Assembly (NCBI RefSeq): GCF_012933465.1
Contig: NZ_JABBND010000001.1
Coordinates: 372,001 to 436,000, forward strand
Length of the DNA: 64,000 nucleotides
Source: Actinomycetospora sp. TBRC 11914
GTDB taxonomy: Bacteria > Actinomycetota > Actinomycetes > Mycobacteriales > Pseudonocardiaceae
Direction: 5' to 3'
Shown: in pieces, positions 7,708 through 15,726 of the stretch
Numbering within the stretch: the stretch's first letter is position 1
Layout of the letters: each line of letters begins with the position of its first letter
The notes under the pieces: model-generated
Told to the model about the DNA's origin: nothing
Seen by the model: the letters and a program-made list of their open reading frames with translations, nothing else
The model's database searches: none
Program-made: the position numbers and the translations under genes

Positions 7708-8476
7708 TCACCCGGTGCGGGGCGGCCGGTGACCGAGCCCCCGCGCGACGGCGAGCGCCGTCGCGCGCACCACCGGCACGTAGGCCTGCGGGGGCGCGGC
7801 GCCGGCCGGGACGACGACCGAGACGGCCGCCAGGGTCTGCCCGAGCCCGTCGCGCACCGGCGCCGCGACCGACGACACCGGGGCCGGGGACGACCGCGCG
7901 AACACCGCCACCTGCCGTCGTCGGACGTCCTCGAGCCGGCCGCGGACCCGGTCCGCGGCCGGCGGGTCCAGCCGGTCCAGCACGCGGGCGGCGACCGGGG
8001 CGGGCGCTCCGGCGAGCAGCACCAGACCGACCCCGGTGTCGTGCAGCGGCATCCGGCCGCCCACCCGGTAGTCGATCTCGACCGCGCCGCGGGAGGAGAG
8101 CCGCTCGACCAGCAGCGCCTCGTCGCTCTCACGCACGGCGAGCAGGACGTGCTGCCCGGAGACCTCGTGGAGGTCCTCGAGGTAGGGCAGCGCCACCTCG
8201 CGCAGCCCGTGGCTGCGCGGCGCGAGCGAGGCGATCTCGAACAGGCGCAGCCCGACGACGTAGCGCTCGTCGGGGTCCTTCTCCAGCGCACCCCAGGCCA
8301 GCAGGTGGCCGGCGAGCCGGAACGTCGTCGAGAGCGGGATGCCCGTCCGGCGGGCGAGGTCGGCCAGGCCCAGCGCCCGGGTGGTCGGCGTCGAACGCCG
8401 CGAGCAGGGCGAGGGCGCGCGCGACGACGGGTGCCCCGGCCGGGGGCCGCTTGCCCCGGCGCACCGGCGCGTCCAT
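7708..8476 (-). pseudogene. IclR family regulator, apparently frameshifted
   Basis: The C-terminal 225 or so residues, from ALGLADLARRTGIPLSTTFR onward, are a good IclR protein: winged helix, then the effector domain with MPLHDTGVGLVLLAG. The proper N-terminus (start 8476, then APVVARALALLAAFDADH) lies in a different frame. The two frames meet at CCCGGG, 8376-8381. Removing one base there would join the two halves into a normal IclR of about 256 residues. The alternative upstream extension of the C-terminal frame is Arg/Ser/Pro-rich nonsense. Either the gene is inactivated by a 1-bp insertion or there is a sequencing error in a C/G run. If intact it would control the divergent cupin/hydrolase/monooxygenase operon. 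Confidence 0.8.
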
Positions 8477-8585
8477 CGCGCGAGCCTGTCATGCCGGTCA
8501 ATGGCATGGTCAGCCCGCGGGCGGGGTGCGGGTCCCATGCTCGGCCGTGCCGGACCGCCGTCGATCCGACCCTCCGGAGGACACG

Positions 8586-9122
8586 TTGACCGCAGAGTTC
8601 GCCACGCCCGGCCCGTCGCCCCTGCCGGGCACGCCGCTCCCCTACGTGCTGGAGGCCGGGGAGGGCGAGCGAGCCCACCTGTTCGACCAGCTCTTCACCG
8701 TGCTGCTCTCCGGCGACGAGACCGACGGCCAGTTCGGGGTCTTCACCATGGAGGCGCCGAAGGGCCGGGCGATCCCGGTGCACTCCCACACGGGAGTCCA
8801 CGAGATCTTCTACGTGCTCGACGGCAAGGTGCGCGTCGTCGTCGAGGACGGTGACGGCGGGACGCTCGACGAGGTCCTGACGACGGGCGACTTCGGTTAC
8901 GTGCCCGCCGGGCACCGGCACACGTTCCGCGTCGAGTCCCACCGGGCCCGCACCCTCGGGGTGAACACCGGCGGGTTCGAGCGGTTCTTCGGCGCCGCCG
9001 GGGAGCGCACGGCGTCGCGCATGCCCCCGGCCCGACCGGTGGTGCCCTCGCCCGAGCAGCTCGGCGAGGCCGCCCGCGCCTACCGCAACGAGTTCCACCT
9101 CGATGCCCACCTCCTCGACTGA
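8586..9122 (+). CDS. Cupin domain protein (quercetin 2,3-dioxygenase-like)
   Basis: A protein of 178 residues with one cupin barrel. Motif 1 is IPVHSHTGVHEIFYVLDG (metal ligands H-x-H and Glu), and motif 2 is the GYVPAGHRHTFR stretch. The TTG start at 8586 is chosen because GGAGG at 8576-8580 lies five bases before it and the upstream frame has no protein character. It overlaps the hydrolase gene by 20 bases, so the two are cotranslated. Probable role: metal-dependent oxygenase or isomerase acting on an aromatic or cyclic intermediate with the next two enzymes; the substrate is unknown. Confidence 0.8.
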   Translation: MTAEFATPGPSPLPGTPLPYVLEAGEGERAHLFDQLFTVLLSGDETDGQFGVFTMEAPKGRAIPVHSHTGVHEIFYVLDGKVRVVVEDGDGGTLDEVLTTGDFGYVPAGHRHTFRVESHRARTLGVNTGGFERFFGAAGERTASRMPPARPVVPSPEQLGEAARAYRNEFHLDAHLLD

Positions 9123-10017
9123 GACGGTCCCGGCCCCGGCCGCCGCACCGCTCCCGGCGCCCGTCCGGGACGGCGGGCTGGTGACCTGGCGGGCCGTCGA
9201 GTACGCCGTCGTCCCCGGCTACCGCCCGCTGCTGCTCGACCTCGTCCGGCCCGCGTCGACGGCCGAGGTCCCGCTGGTGGTGTTCGTCCACGGCGGGGGC
9301 TGGCAGGTCGGGAGCCGGTCGGGGATGGGCCCGATGTTCGCCGACTGGTCGCCGTCGCCGTTCGCGGAGCTCGCCGCCAGCGGGTTCGCCGTCGCCTCGC
9401 TCGACTACCGGCGGCTCAGCGGGGAGGCCCGCTTCCCCGCGCCCCTCGACGACGTCCGCGCCGGCCTGACCTGGCTCGCCGCGCACCGCGGCGAGCTCGG
9501 GCTGGCCGGTCGGACCGCCCTGTGGGGCGAGTCGGCCGGCGGGCACCTCGCCGCCCTCGCCGCCCTGACCGGGTCTGCACCGACCGGGCCCGGGGTCACC
9601 GCTCGGGGCGAGGTGGCCGCCGTCGTCGACTGGTACGGCCCGGCCGACCTCACCACGATCGCCGCCGACGCCGCCGCCTCGGGCCGCTCGATCACCGACC
9701 CCGGCGCGCCCGGCTCCCGCGAGTCGCTGCTGCTCGGCGGACCGGCCGCCGAACGTCCCGACGTGGCCCGCGCCGCCAGCCCGGTCGCCCAGGTCCGGCC
9801 CGGGGCGCCGCCGTTCCTGCTCGTGCACGGCGCCGCCGACCGGTTCGTCCCGACGCGGCAGTCCGAGCGCCTCGCGGCGGCGCTGCGCGATGCGGGCGCC
9901 CCGGTCCGCCTGGAGCTCGTCGAGGGCGCGGACCACCTGTGGCTCGGCGACCCGGGCCTCGCCCGCGCCGCCTTCGACGGTGCCGTCGCCTTCCTGGCCG
10001 AGCACCTCCTCCCCTGA
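9103..10017 (+). CDS. Alpha/beta hydrolase (esterase/acetyl-hydrolase type)
   Basis: A 304-residue alpha/beta hydrolase of the Hsl/carboxylesterase group. VFVHGGGWQVGSRSG holds the HGGGW oxyanion motif, WGESAGGHLAALAAL the nucleophile elbow (GESAGG), the DRFVP loop near the C-terminus the catalytic Asp, and DHLW the His. ATG 9103 lies inside the cupin gene. It is the second gene of the operon ahead of the FAD monooxygenase, and likely hydrolyses an ester or lactone made or consumed by its partners. Confidence 0.88.
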   Translation: MPTSSTETVPAPAAAPLPAPVRDGGLVTWRAVEYAVVPGYRPLLLDLVRPASTAEVPLVVFVHGGGWQVGSRSGMGPMFADWSPSPFAELAASGFAVASLDYRRLSGEARFPAPLDDVRAGLTWLAAHRGELGLAGRTALWGESAGGHLAALAALTGSAPTGPGVTARGEVAAVVDWYGPADLTTIAADAAASGRSITDPGAPGSRESLLLGGPAAERPDVARAASPVAQVRPGAPPFLLVHGAADRFVPTRQSERLAAALRDAGAPVRLELVEGADHLWLGDPGLARAAFDGAVAFLAEHLLP

Positions 10018-10060
10018 CCTCCGCCCGGCGCGTCGTCCCCCCACGTCAGGAGACCGGTCG

Positions 10061-11677
10061 ATGTCCGGTTACCCCGTGCTGATCGCCGGCGGCGGGCCCG
10101 CCGGGCTCGCCGCGGCGCTCGAGCTGGCCCGCGCCGGCGTGCGGTGCGCGGTGGTCGAGCCCCGCACCGAGGTGACGAGCGACCGGCCCCGCGCCAAGAC
10201 CACCAGCGCCCGCACCATGGAGCTCTTCCGCCGCTGGGGCCTCGCCGACCGGGTCCGCCGGGCGACCCCGGTGCCGGTGTCGTGGGCGCAGGACGCGGTG
10301 TTCTGCACCCGCCTGACCGGCCGCGAGATCACCCGGTTCCGGAACGCGTTCGCGATGCACGACGAGCGCCGCGACGAGGTGGCCGAGTCCGGCCGCCAGA
10401 TCCCGCAGCCCGTCGTCGAGCAGCTGATGCGCGACGCCGTCGCCGAGGCACCCGGCGCCGACCTGCTGCTGGGGCACCGGGTGCTCGCCGCCGACGACGG
10501 CGGCGACGGCGTCGTCGTGCGGGTCGCGACGCCGTCGGGCGGCGAGGTCGAGGTGCGCGCGGAGTACCTGCTCGGGTGCGACGGGGCCGCGGGCGTCACC
10601 CGCGACGCCGTCGGGGCGCACTACGAGGGCCGCCACGGCGAGCTGCCGAACCTCAACGTCACCTTCGACGCGCCGGGTCTGGAGGACCTCGTGTGCGCCC
10701 GCGGCGTGCACTACTGGGTGCTCGGGACCGACGCCGCCGGGATCGTCGGGCGGATGGACCTGGACGGCACGTGGTGGACCGTCGCCCAGGGGGTGCGCTC
10801 CGGCGTCGACCCCGAGGCGCTCGTGCGCCGGCTCGTCGGGCCCGCGGGTGCCGGGCTGGACCTCACGGTGCGGGCCACCGACCCGTGGTCGGCGCGGATG
10901 CTGCTCGCCGACCGGTACCGGGGCCGGCGGACGTTCCTCGTCGGGGACGCCGCGCACCTCACCCCGCCGTGGGGCGGGCACGGCTACAACACCGGCGTCG
11001 GCGACGCGGTCAACCTCGCGTGGAAGCTCGGCGCGGTCCTGCACGGCTGGGCCGGCCCGGCGCTGCTCGACACCTACGAGCCCGAGCGCCGCCCGGTCGC
11101 TGCGCGCACGATCGACGCCGCCGGCGCGCAGGACTCCCGCCTCGCCGGGTCGTTCGCCCACCCCGAGCTGGACCTCGACGGGCCGGTCGGCGAGCGGCGG
11201 CGGGCGGCGGTGGCCCGGGACGTGGCCGTGAAGCGCGGCGAGTTCCACAGCCTCGGGCTCGTCCTGGGCTACCACTACGCCGACTCCCCCGCCGTGGTCG
11301 ACGACGGCTCCCCGGTCCCGCCCTCGGCATCGATCGGCTACCACGGTTCCGCCCGTCCGGGCGCCCGCCTGCCCCACCGGTGGCTGCCCGACGGGTCCTC
11401 GCTCTACGACCACCTCGGCGCCGGATTCACGCTGCTGCGCCTCGACGCGCGCGCGGACACCGGGCCGGCGCGCGTCGCCGCGGCGTCGTCCGCCGTCCCG
11501 TTCACGGTGCTCGACGGCGCGGGGCTGGGCGTGGACGACGCCGAGGCGTACGGCGCCCCGCTGCTGCTGGTCCGGCCCGACCAGCACGTCGCGTGGCGCG
11601 GCGACGACCCCGCCGCGGCGGCCGCCGCCCTCGACGTCGCCCGTGGGTGGGCTCCGCGCGCGAACGCGCTCCGCTGA
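10061..11677 (+). CDS. FAD-dependent aromatic monooxygenase (FAD_binding_3 family)
   Basis: A 538-residue class A flavoprotein hydroxylase. IAGGGPAGLAAALELA (residues 8-23) is the ADP-binding fold. RPRAKTTSARTMELFRRWGL is the substrate/FAD region, and the second FAD motif GDAAHLTPPWGGHGYNTG lies at about 296. A C-terminal thioredoxin-like domain, as in phenol and MhpA-like hydroxylases, occupies the last 150 residues. ATG 10061 has CAGGAG nine bases upstream. As the last gene of the 8586-11677 operon it probably hydroxylates a phenolic substrate using NAD(P)H. Confidence 0.88.
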   Translation: MSGYPVLIAGGGPAGLAAALELARAGVRCAVVEPRTEVTSDRPRAKTTSARTMELFRRWGLADRVRRATPVPVSWAQDAVFCTRLTGREITRFRNAFAMHDERRDEVAESGRQIPQPVVEQLMRDAVAEAPGADLLLGHRVLAADDGGDGVVVRVATPSGGEVEVRAEYLLGCDGAAGVTRDAVGAHYEGRHGELPNLNVTFDAPGLEDLVCARGVHYWVLGTDAAGIVGRMDLDGTWWTVAQGVRSGVDPEALVRRLVGPAGAGLDLTVRATDPWSARMLLADRYRGRRTFLVGDAAHLTPPWGGHGYNTGVGDAVNLAWKLGAVLHGWAGPALLDTYEPERRPVAARTIDAAGAQDSRLAGSFAHPELDLDGPVGERRRAAVARDVAVKRGEFHSLGLVLGYHYADSPAVVDDGSPVPPSASIGYHGSARPGARLPHRWLPDGSSLYDHLGAGFTLLRLDARADTGPARVAAASSAVPFTVLDGAGLGVDDAEAYGAPLLLVRPDQHVAWRGDDPAAAAAALDVARGWAPRANALR

Positions 11678-11731
11678 CCATTCCGGCGTCCGACCCACGC
11701 GGATTCGCGTGCGAATGCACGTGAATGGTCA
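11675..11731. terminator. Inverted repeat after the monooxygenase gene
   Basis: TGACCATTC (11675-11683), overlapping the stop codon, pairs with GAATGGTCA (11723-11731). A nested ATTCGC/GCGAAT palindrome lies inside at 11703-11716. The structure separates the plus-strand monooxygenase from the small minus-strand gene that follows. Confidence 0.5.
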
Positions 11732-11739
11732 CGAGAGAA

Positions 11740-11994
11740 TCACCTGGACGTCGTTTGTGTCGATGTGGACAGTCCGCGGTTGAGCTCCTCGAGCTCGAGT
11801 GTGCGCGCGCCCTCGGTGAGCGTGATCGACTCGATGACGCCGAAGTTCACGAGGATGATCGATTCGTCGTTCACCTGCAGACGGTGGACCTTCGCCTCCT
11901 CGACGAGGCCCTGGAGGTGGCGGGCGACCTCCTCGAGCGGCTCCTCGTACTTCAGGGTCAATGGGAACTGCGGCAGGGAGACGTACACGGTCAT
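11740..11994 (-). CDS. Small conserved-looking hypothetical protein, 84 aa
   Basis: I do not recognise this protein. It starts MTVYVSLPQFPLTLKYEEP and has a clean alternation of hydrophobic and charged residues with an Asp/Glu-rich composition, lacking the Arg/Pro/Ser bias of shadow frames. No signal peptide, membrane segment or Cys motif is visible; it looks like a small soluble alpha/beta protein. It is divergent from another small gene at 12120. The pair lies between the monooxygenase operon and the repeat array. Confidence 0.6.
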   Translation of the reverse strand: MTVYVSLPQFPLTLKYEEPLEEVARHLQGLVEEAKVHRLQVNDESIILVNFGVIESITLTEGARTLELEELNRGLSTSTQTTSR

Positions 11995-12119
11995 GCTCGC
12001 GCTCCTCGGTACAGGCCGTTCGGCGCAGAAGTTGCTCTGGTTGCGCCAAGCGGTGCGGTGGCTCCCGTGATTCTATGGGGATTGAATCTTCCTCATGGGC
12101 GCGGATCGGGGAGTGCGGC

Positions 12120-12380
12120 ATGGAGATCGACGGCATCCCGGTGGTCGAGTCGACCGAGGAACGCGGCTACTCGTGGCGCTGGGACGACCCCCGCGGGTTC
12201 GAGTCGGAGATTCTCTGGGACCGCCAGATCGGCTATCTGACGCTCGGCACCCGCGTGCCCCCGGGCGGCTGGACGCACTCCACCCTCGACGCCGCCCGCT
12301 GGGGCCACGCCCGCAACATCATCGAGGCCCGCACCGTCGTCGAGCGCTACGTCACGCACGCCACGGCGAAGCCCGCCTGA
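12120..12380 (+). CDS. Small hypothetical protein, 86 aa
   Basis: No family is recognised. The protein begins MEIDGIPVVESTEERGYSW and is rich in Trp and acidic residues in the first half (WRWDDPRGFESEILWDRQ), with a helical C-terminus. ATG 12120 has GGGGAG just upstream; an in-frame ATG near 12075 would add about 15 residues. It is divergent from the 84-residue gene at 11740-11994, so the 125 bp between them probably hold both promoters. Confidence 0.6.
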   Translation: MEIDGIPVVESTEERGYSWRWDDPRGFESEILWDRQIGYLTLGTRVPPGGWTHSTLDAARWGHARNIIEARTVVERYVTHATAKPA

Positions 12381-12428
12381 GGCGCTGACGCCACATCCAC
12401 ACCGGGTCGCCCCCCCGCGCCGGCTCGC

Positions 12429-12770
12429 ATGATCACGAGCACGCAGGGCATGACCGCGAGCCCGGAGGACTGCGCTACGTGCCCCTCGCCCGAGGGCCCC
12501 TACCCGGCTTGATGATCACGAGCACCTGAGGCTGGCCAGCGAGCCCGCCGGGCTGCCTCACGTGCCCCTCGCCGACGCCGCCCCGCCCCGGCCGCGCGCT
12601 CCGATGATCACGAGCACCTGGGGCAGGTCCGTGAGCCGGGTCGGCCGGGCCGTGCCGGGTGAGCGGCGCCGTCCTGGCGTCAGATGCCAGGAACGTGCCA
12701 TTGCCGCCATCCCAGGTCCGAGGCGCCACCTGAGGCAAGCCCGCGAGCCCGCCCGGCGGCCTCGGGCAAC
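12429..12770. repeat. Intergenic array of about 85-90-bp degenerate repeats
   Basis: The 505 bp between the small gene and glyA contain no gene. Three units begin with the identical 14-mer ATGATCACGAGCAC (12429, 12512 and 12604). Each is followed by degenerate copies of a GAGCCCG block and, in two units, CTACGTGCCCCTCGCC or CTCACGTGCCCCTCGCC. A fourth degenerate unit without the leading 14-mer spans about 12715-12770. A hairpin element of another family is inserted at 12661-12705. Confidence 0.75.
12661..12705 (-). repeat. Dispersed hairpin repeat, copy 1 (inverted orientation)
   Basis: The outer arm GGCGCCGT, inner stem CTGGCGTC/GATGCCAG and closing GTGCCATTGC form the reverse complement of the two elements at 46774 and 46849. 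Length is about 44 bp. The inner stem has changed relative to those copies while staying largely paired. Confidence 0.7.
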
Positions 12771-12847
12771 CCTCGACGAACCCGGCGACGTCCCGCGTCC
12801 CGCACCCATTGACGCTGCCCTCCACGCGTGCCTACAGTCCGCGCCAG

Positions 12848-12859
12848 TTGATATATCAG
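12848..12859. promoter_or_regulatory. Putative GntR operator upstream of glyA
   Basis: TTGATATATCAG contains the perfect 10-bp palindrome TGATATATCA (12849-12858), 27 bp before the glyA start. The same palindrome lies before sdaA at 25862-25873. It is A/T-rich in a very GC-rich context. The neighbouring GntR gene at 25179-25841 is the obvious candidate to bind it. Confidence 0.6.
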
Positions 12860-12885
12860 TCGTCGCCGCAGTGTGGAGCAAGCCG

Positions 12886-14187
12886 ATGTCAACGACGGTC
12901 GCCCACCCCGTGGGCCTGCACGGACCGATGGTCCTCCGCCGCTCCCTGGCCGAGACCGACCCCGAGATCCACGCCGCGATCGGGCGGGAGAACACCCGCC
13001 AGGAACGGACGCTCGAGATGATCGCGAGCGAGAACGCGGCACCGGCGGCCGTGCTCGAGGCGCAGGGCTCGGTGCTCACCAACAAGTACGCCGAGGGCTA
13101 CCCCGGGCGGCGCTACTACGGCGGGTGCGAGCACGTCGACGTGGTCGAACAGCTCGCGATCGACCGGGTCACCGACCTCTTCGGCGCCGAGTACGCGAAC
13201 GTCCAGCCGCACTCCGGGGCGCAGGCCAACGCGGCGGTGATGGCCGCCCTGCTCGAGCCGGGCGACCGGATCCTCGGGCTGGACCTCGCCCACGGCGGTC
13301 ACCTCACCCACGGCATGCGGAACAACTTCTCCGGCCGGCTCTACGATGTCGCCGCCTATCACGTGCGCGAGTCGGACCAGCGGGTCGACATGGACGAGGT
13401 GGCCCGGCTCGCCCGGGAGCACCGGCCGAGGCTGATCGTCGCCGGCTGGTCGGCCTACCCCCGCCACCTGGACTTCGCCGCGTTCCGGCGCATCGCCGAC
13501 GACGTCGGGGCCTTCCTGATGGTCGACATGGCGCACTTCGCGGGCCTCGTCGCCGCCGGCCTGCACCCCTCCCCCGTGCCGCACGCGCACGTGGTCACCT
13601 CGACGACGCACAAGACCCTCGGCGGGCCCCGCGGCGGCTTCGTCCTCGCCGCGGCGGACCTCGCGAAGAAGCTCGGTTCGGCCGTCTTCCCCGGCCAGCA
13701 GGGCGGGCCGCTCGAGCACGTGATCGCCGCCAAGGCGGTGGCGTTCAAGCTCGCGGGCGAACCGGAGTTCCGGGAGCGCGCCGAGCGCACCCTCGCCGGC
13801 GCGCGGATCGTCGCCGAGCGCCTGCTCGCCGAGGACGGGGTCGGCGTCGTCTCCGGCGGCACCGACGTGCACCTCGTGCTGGTCGACCTGCGCCACCACA
13901 CCCTCGACGGCAAGCAGGCCGAGGACCGGCTGCACCGCGTCGGGATCACGGTCAACCGCAACGCCGTCCCGTTCGACCCGCGGCCCCCGATGGTCAGCTC
14001 CGGGCTGCGCATCGGCACCGCGGCCCTGGCCACCCGCGGGTTCACCGCCGACGGCTTCCGCGAGGTCGCCGAGGTCATCGCGCTCGCCCTGCGCGCGGAG
14101 GTCTCCGAGGTCGAGCTCGACGCCCTGAGCTACCGCGTCGCCGCGCTGGCCGACCGCCACCCCCTCTACCCGGAGCTGCTGCCGTGA
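12886..14187 (+). CDS. glyA: Serine hydroxymethyltransferase
   Basis: PLP enzyme interconverting glycine plus 5,10-methylene-THF and serine plus THF. It is 433 residues, normal for the family. [18 protein letters not shown] and [20 protein letters not shown] are the classic N-terminal blocks, [18 protein letters not shown] holds the PLP-ring Asp/His, and [16 protein letters not shown] holds the Schiff-base Lys. ATG 12886 has GGAG at suitable spacing. It is the first gene of the sarcosine-oxidase operon, where it would consume both the glycine and the methylene-THF released by SoxBDAG and dimethylglycine oxidase. This is probably a catabolic paralogue of the housekeeping enzyme. Confidence 0.95.
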   Translation: MSTTVAHPVGLHGPMVLRRSLAETDPEIHAAIGRENTRQERTLEMIASENAAPAAVLEAQGSVLTNKYAEGYPGRRYYGGCEHVDVVEQLAIDRVTDLFGAEYANVQPHSGAQANAAVMAALLEPGDRILGLDLAHGGHLTHGMRNNFSGRLYDVAAYHVRESDQRVDMDEVARLAREHRPRLIVAGWSAYPRHLDFAAFRRIADDVGAFLMVDMAHFAGLVAAGLHPSPVPHAHVVTSTTHKTLGGPRGGFVLAAADLAKKLGSAVFPGQQGGPLEHVIAAKAVAFKLAGEPEFRERAERTLAGARIVAERLLAEDGVGVVSGGTDVHLVLVDLRHHTLDGKQAEDRLHRVGITVNRNAVPFDPRPPMVSSGLRIGTAALATRGFTADGFREVAEVIALALRAEVSEVELDALSYRVAALADRHPLYPELLP

Positions 14188-15437
14188 CCCCCACGACCAC
14201 CCCGCAACACTTCTCCGGGCTGGGCGCCCACCTCCCCGAGCACCCCGAGCACCTCTGGCGCAACCCCGAGCCGAAGCGCTCCTACGACGTCGTCATCGTC
14301 GGTGGCGGCGGCCACGGCCTCGCCACCGCCCACTACCTGGCCCGCAACCACGGGATCACGAACGTGGCGGTGCTGGAGAAGGGCTGGCTCGCCGGCGGCA
14401 ACATGGCCCGCAACACCACCCTGATCCGCTCGAACTACCTCTGGGACGAGTCCGCCGGGATCTACGAGCACGCGCTCGAGCTCTGGGAGGGCCTCGAGGA
14501 GGACCTCGGCTACCCGATCCTGTTCAGCCAGCGCGGCGTGCTCAACCTCGCCCACACCGAGCAGGACGTCCGCGACTCCGTTTGCCGCGTCGAGGCCAAC
14601 CGCCTCAACGGGGTCGACGCCGAGTGGCTCGGCCCCGACGAGGTCGCGAAGGTCTGCCCGATCGTCAACGTCTCGTCCGACATCCGCTACCCGGTGCAGG
14701 GCGCGACGTTCCAGCCCCGCGCGGGCATCGCCAAGCACGACTACGTCGCCTGGGGCTTCGCCCGCCGCGCCGACCAGGCCGGGATCGACCTCCTCCAGCA
14801 CTGCGAGGTCACCGGCTTCACCACCGACGGCGACCGCGTGACCGGACTGCGCACCACCCGCGGCGACATCGCCTGCGGCACCGTCGCCCTCTGCGCCGCC
14901 GGGCACACCTCGGTGCTGCTCGACCAGCTGGGCATCGCGGCCCCGTTGCAGTCGCACCCGCTGCAGGCCCTCGTCTCCGAACTGCTCGAGCCGGTGCACC
15001 CGACGATCGTCATGTCCAACGCGGTGCACGTGTACGTCTCGCAGGCCCACAAGGGCGAGCTGGTGATGGGCGCGGGCATCGACGCCGCGACCGGCTACGG
15101 CCAGCGCGGCTCCTTCTCGATCATCGAGCGCCAGATGGCCGCCGCCGTCGAGCTCTTCCCGGTGTTCGCCCGGGCGCACCTGCTGCGCAGCTGGGCCGGC
15201 GTCGTCGACGTGACCCCCGACGCCAGCCCGATCATCGGGCGCACCCCCTACGACAACGTCGTCCTCAACTGCGGCTGGGGCACCGGCGGCTTCAAGGCGA
15301 CGCCGGGGCTGGGCTGGTGCCTGGCCCACACGATCGCCCACGGCGAGCCGCACCCGCTCGTCGCGCCGTTCGGCCTCGACCGCTTCACCACCGGCGCGCT
15401 CGTCGACGAGCACGGCGCCGCCGCCGTGGCCCACTGA
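14184..15437 (+). CDS. soxB: Sarcosine oxidase subunit beta
   Basis: Flavin subunit (417 residues) of heterotetrameric sarcosine oxidase, which oxidatively demethylates sarcosine to glycine. The N-terminal dinucleotide fold is [19 protein letters not shown] (about residues 36-54); [21 protein letters not shown] and [15 protein letters not shown] are typical SoxB blocks, the latter near the covalent and non-covalent flavin sites. The GTG start at 14184 overlaps the glyA stop by four bases. It acts in the cytoplasm with SoxD, SoxA and SoxG encoded immediately downstream. Confidence 0.95.
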   Translation: MTPTTTPQHFSGLGAHLPEHPEHLWRNPEPKRSYDVVIVGGGGHGLATAHYLARNHGITNVAVLEKGWLAGGNMARNTTLIRSNYLWDESAGIYEHALELWEGLEEDLGYPILFSQRGVLNLAHTEQDVRDSVCRVEANRLNGVDAEWLGPDEVAKVCPIVNVSSDIRYPVQGATFQPRAGIAKHDYVAWGFARRADQAGIDLLQHCEVTGFTTDGDRVTGLRTTRGDIACGTVALCAAGHTSVLLDQLGIAAPLQSHPLQALVSELLEPVHPTIVMSNAVHVYVSQAHKGELVMGAGIDAATGYGQRGSFSIIERQMAAAVELFPVFARAHLLRSWAGVVDVTPDASPIIGRTPYDNVVLNCGWGTGGFKATPGLGWCLAHTIAHGEPHPLVAPFGLDRFTTGALVDEHGAAAVAH

Positions 15438-15462
15438 TCCGGCTGCGCACTAGGAGACTCCC

Positions 15463-15726
15463 GTGCAACTCATCCGCTGCCCCTGGTGCGGTCCCCGCGA
15501 GGAGACCGAGTTCCACCCCGGTGGCCCCGCCACCGTCCCCTACCCGGCCGACCCGGCCGCGCTCTCCGACGCGGACTGGGCGCGGTTCGTCTTCGTCCGC
15601 CCCAACCCGAAGGGCCCCTCCCGCGAGTGGTGGGCGCACAGCGCGGGCTGCCGCCGCTGGTTCGCCGCGGAGCGCGACACCCGCACCCACCGCTTCACCG
15701 GCCCGATGACGGCGGGTGCCCCGTGA
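15463..15726 (+). CDS. soxD: Sarcosine oxidase subunit delta
   Basis: Small 87-residue zinc-binding subunit. RCPWCGPREETEF gives the N-terminal Cys pair and WWAHSAGCRRWF the C-terminal His/Cys ligands, as in known SoxD proteins. The GTG at 15463 has AGGAG six bases upstream. Its stop overlaps the soxA start by four bases. Confidence 0.93.
   Translation: MQLIRCPWCGPREETEFHPGGPATVPYPADPAALSDADWARFVFVRPNPKGPSREWWAHSAGCRRWFAAERDTRTHRFTGPMTAGAP

Noticed and set aside
8477-8538. N-terminal extension of the IclR C-terminal frame up to 8538
   Set aside because: It reads Arg/Ser/Pro-rich sequence with no homology character and overlaps the divergent promoter; the real N-terminus lies in the frame starting at 8476.
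12381-12885. Riboswitch (glycine or folate-type) upstream of glyA
   Set aside because: I cannot find the conserved core of a glycine, THF or SAM riboswitch; the region is explained by degenerate repeats and the TGATATATCA operator.
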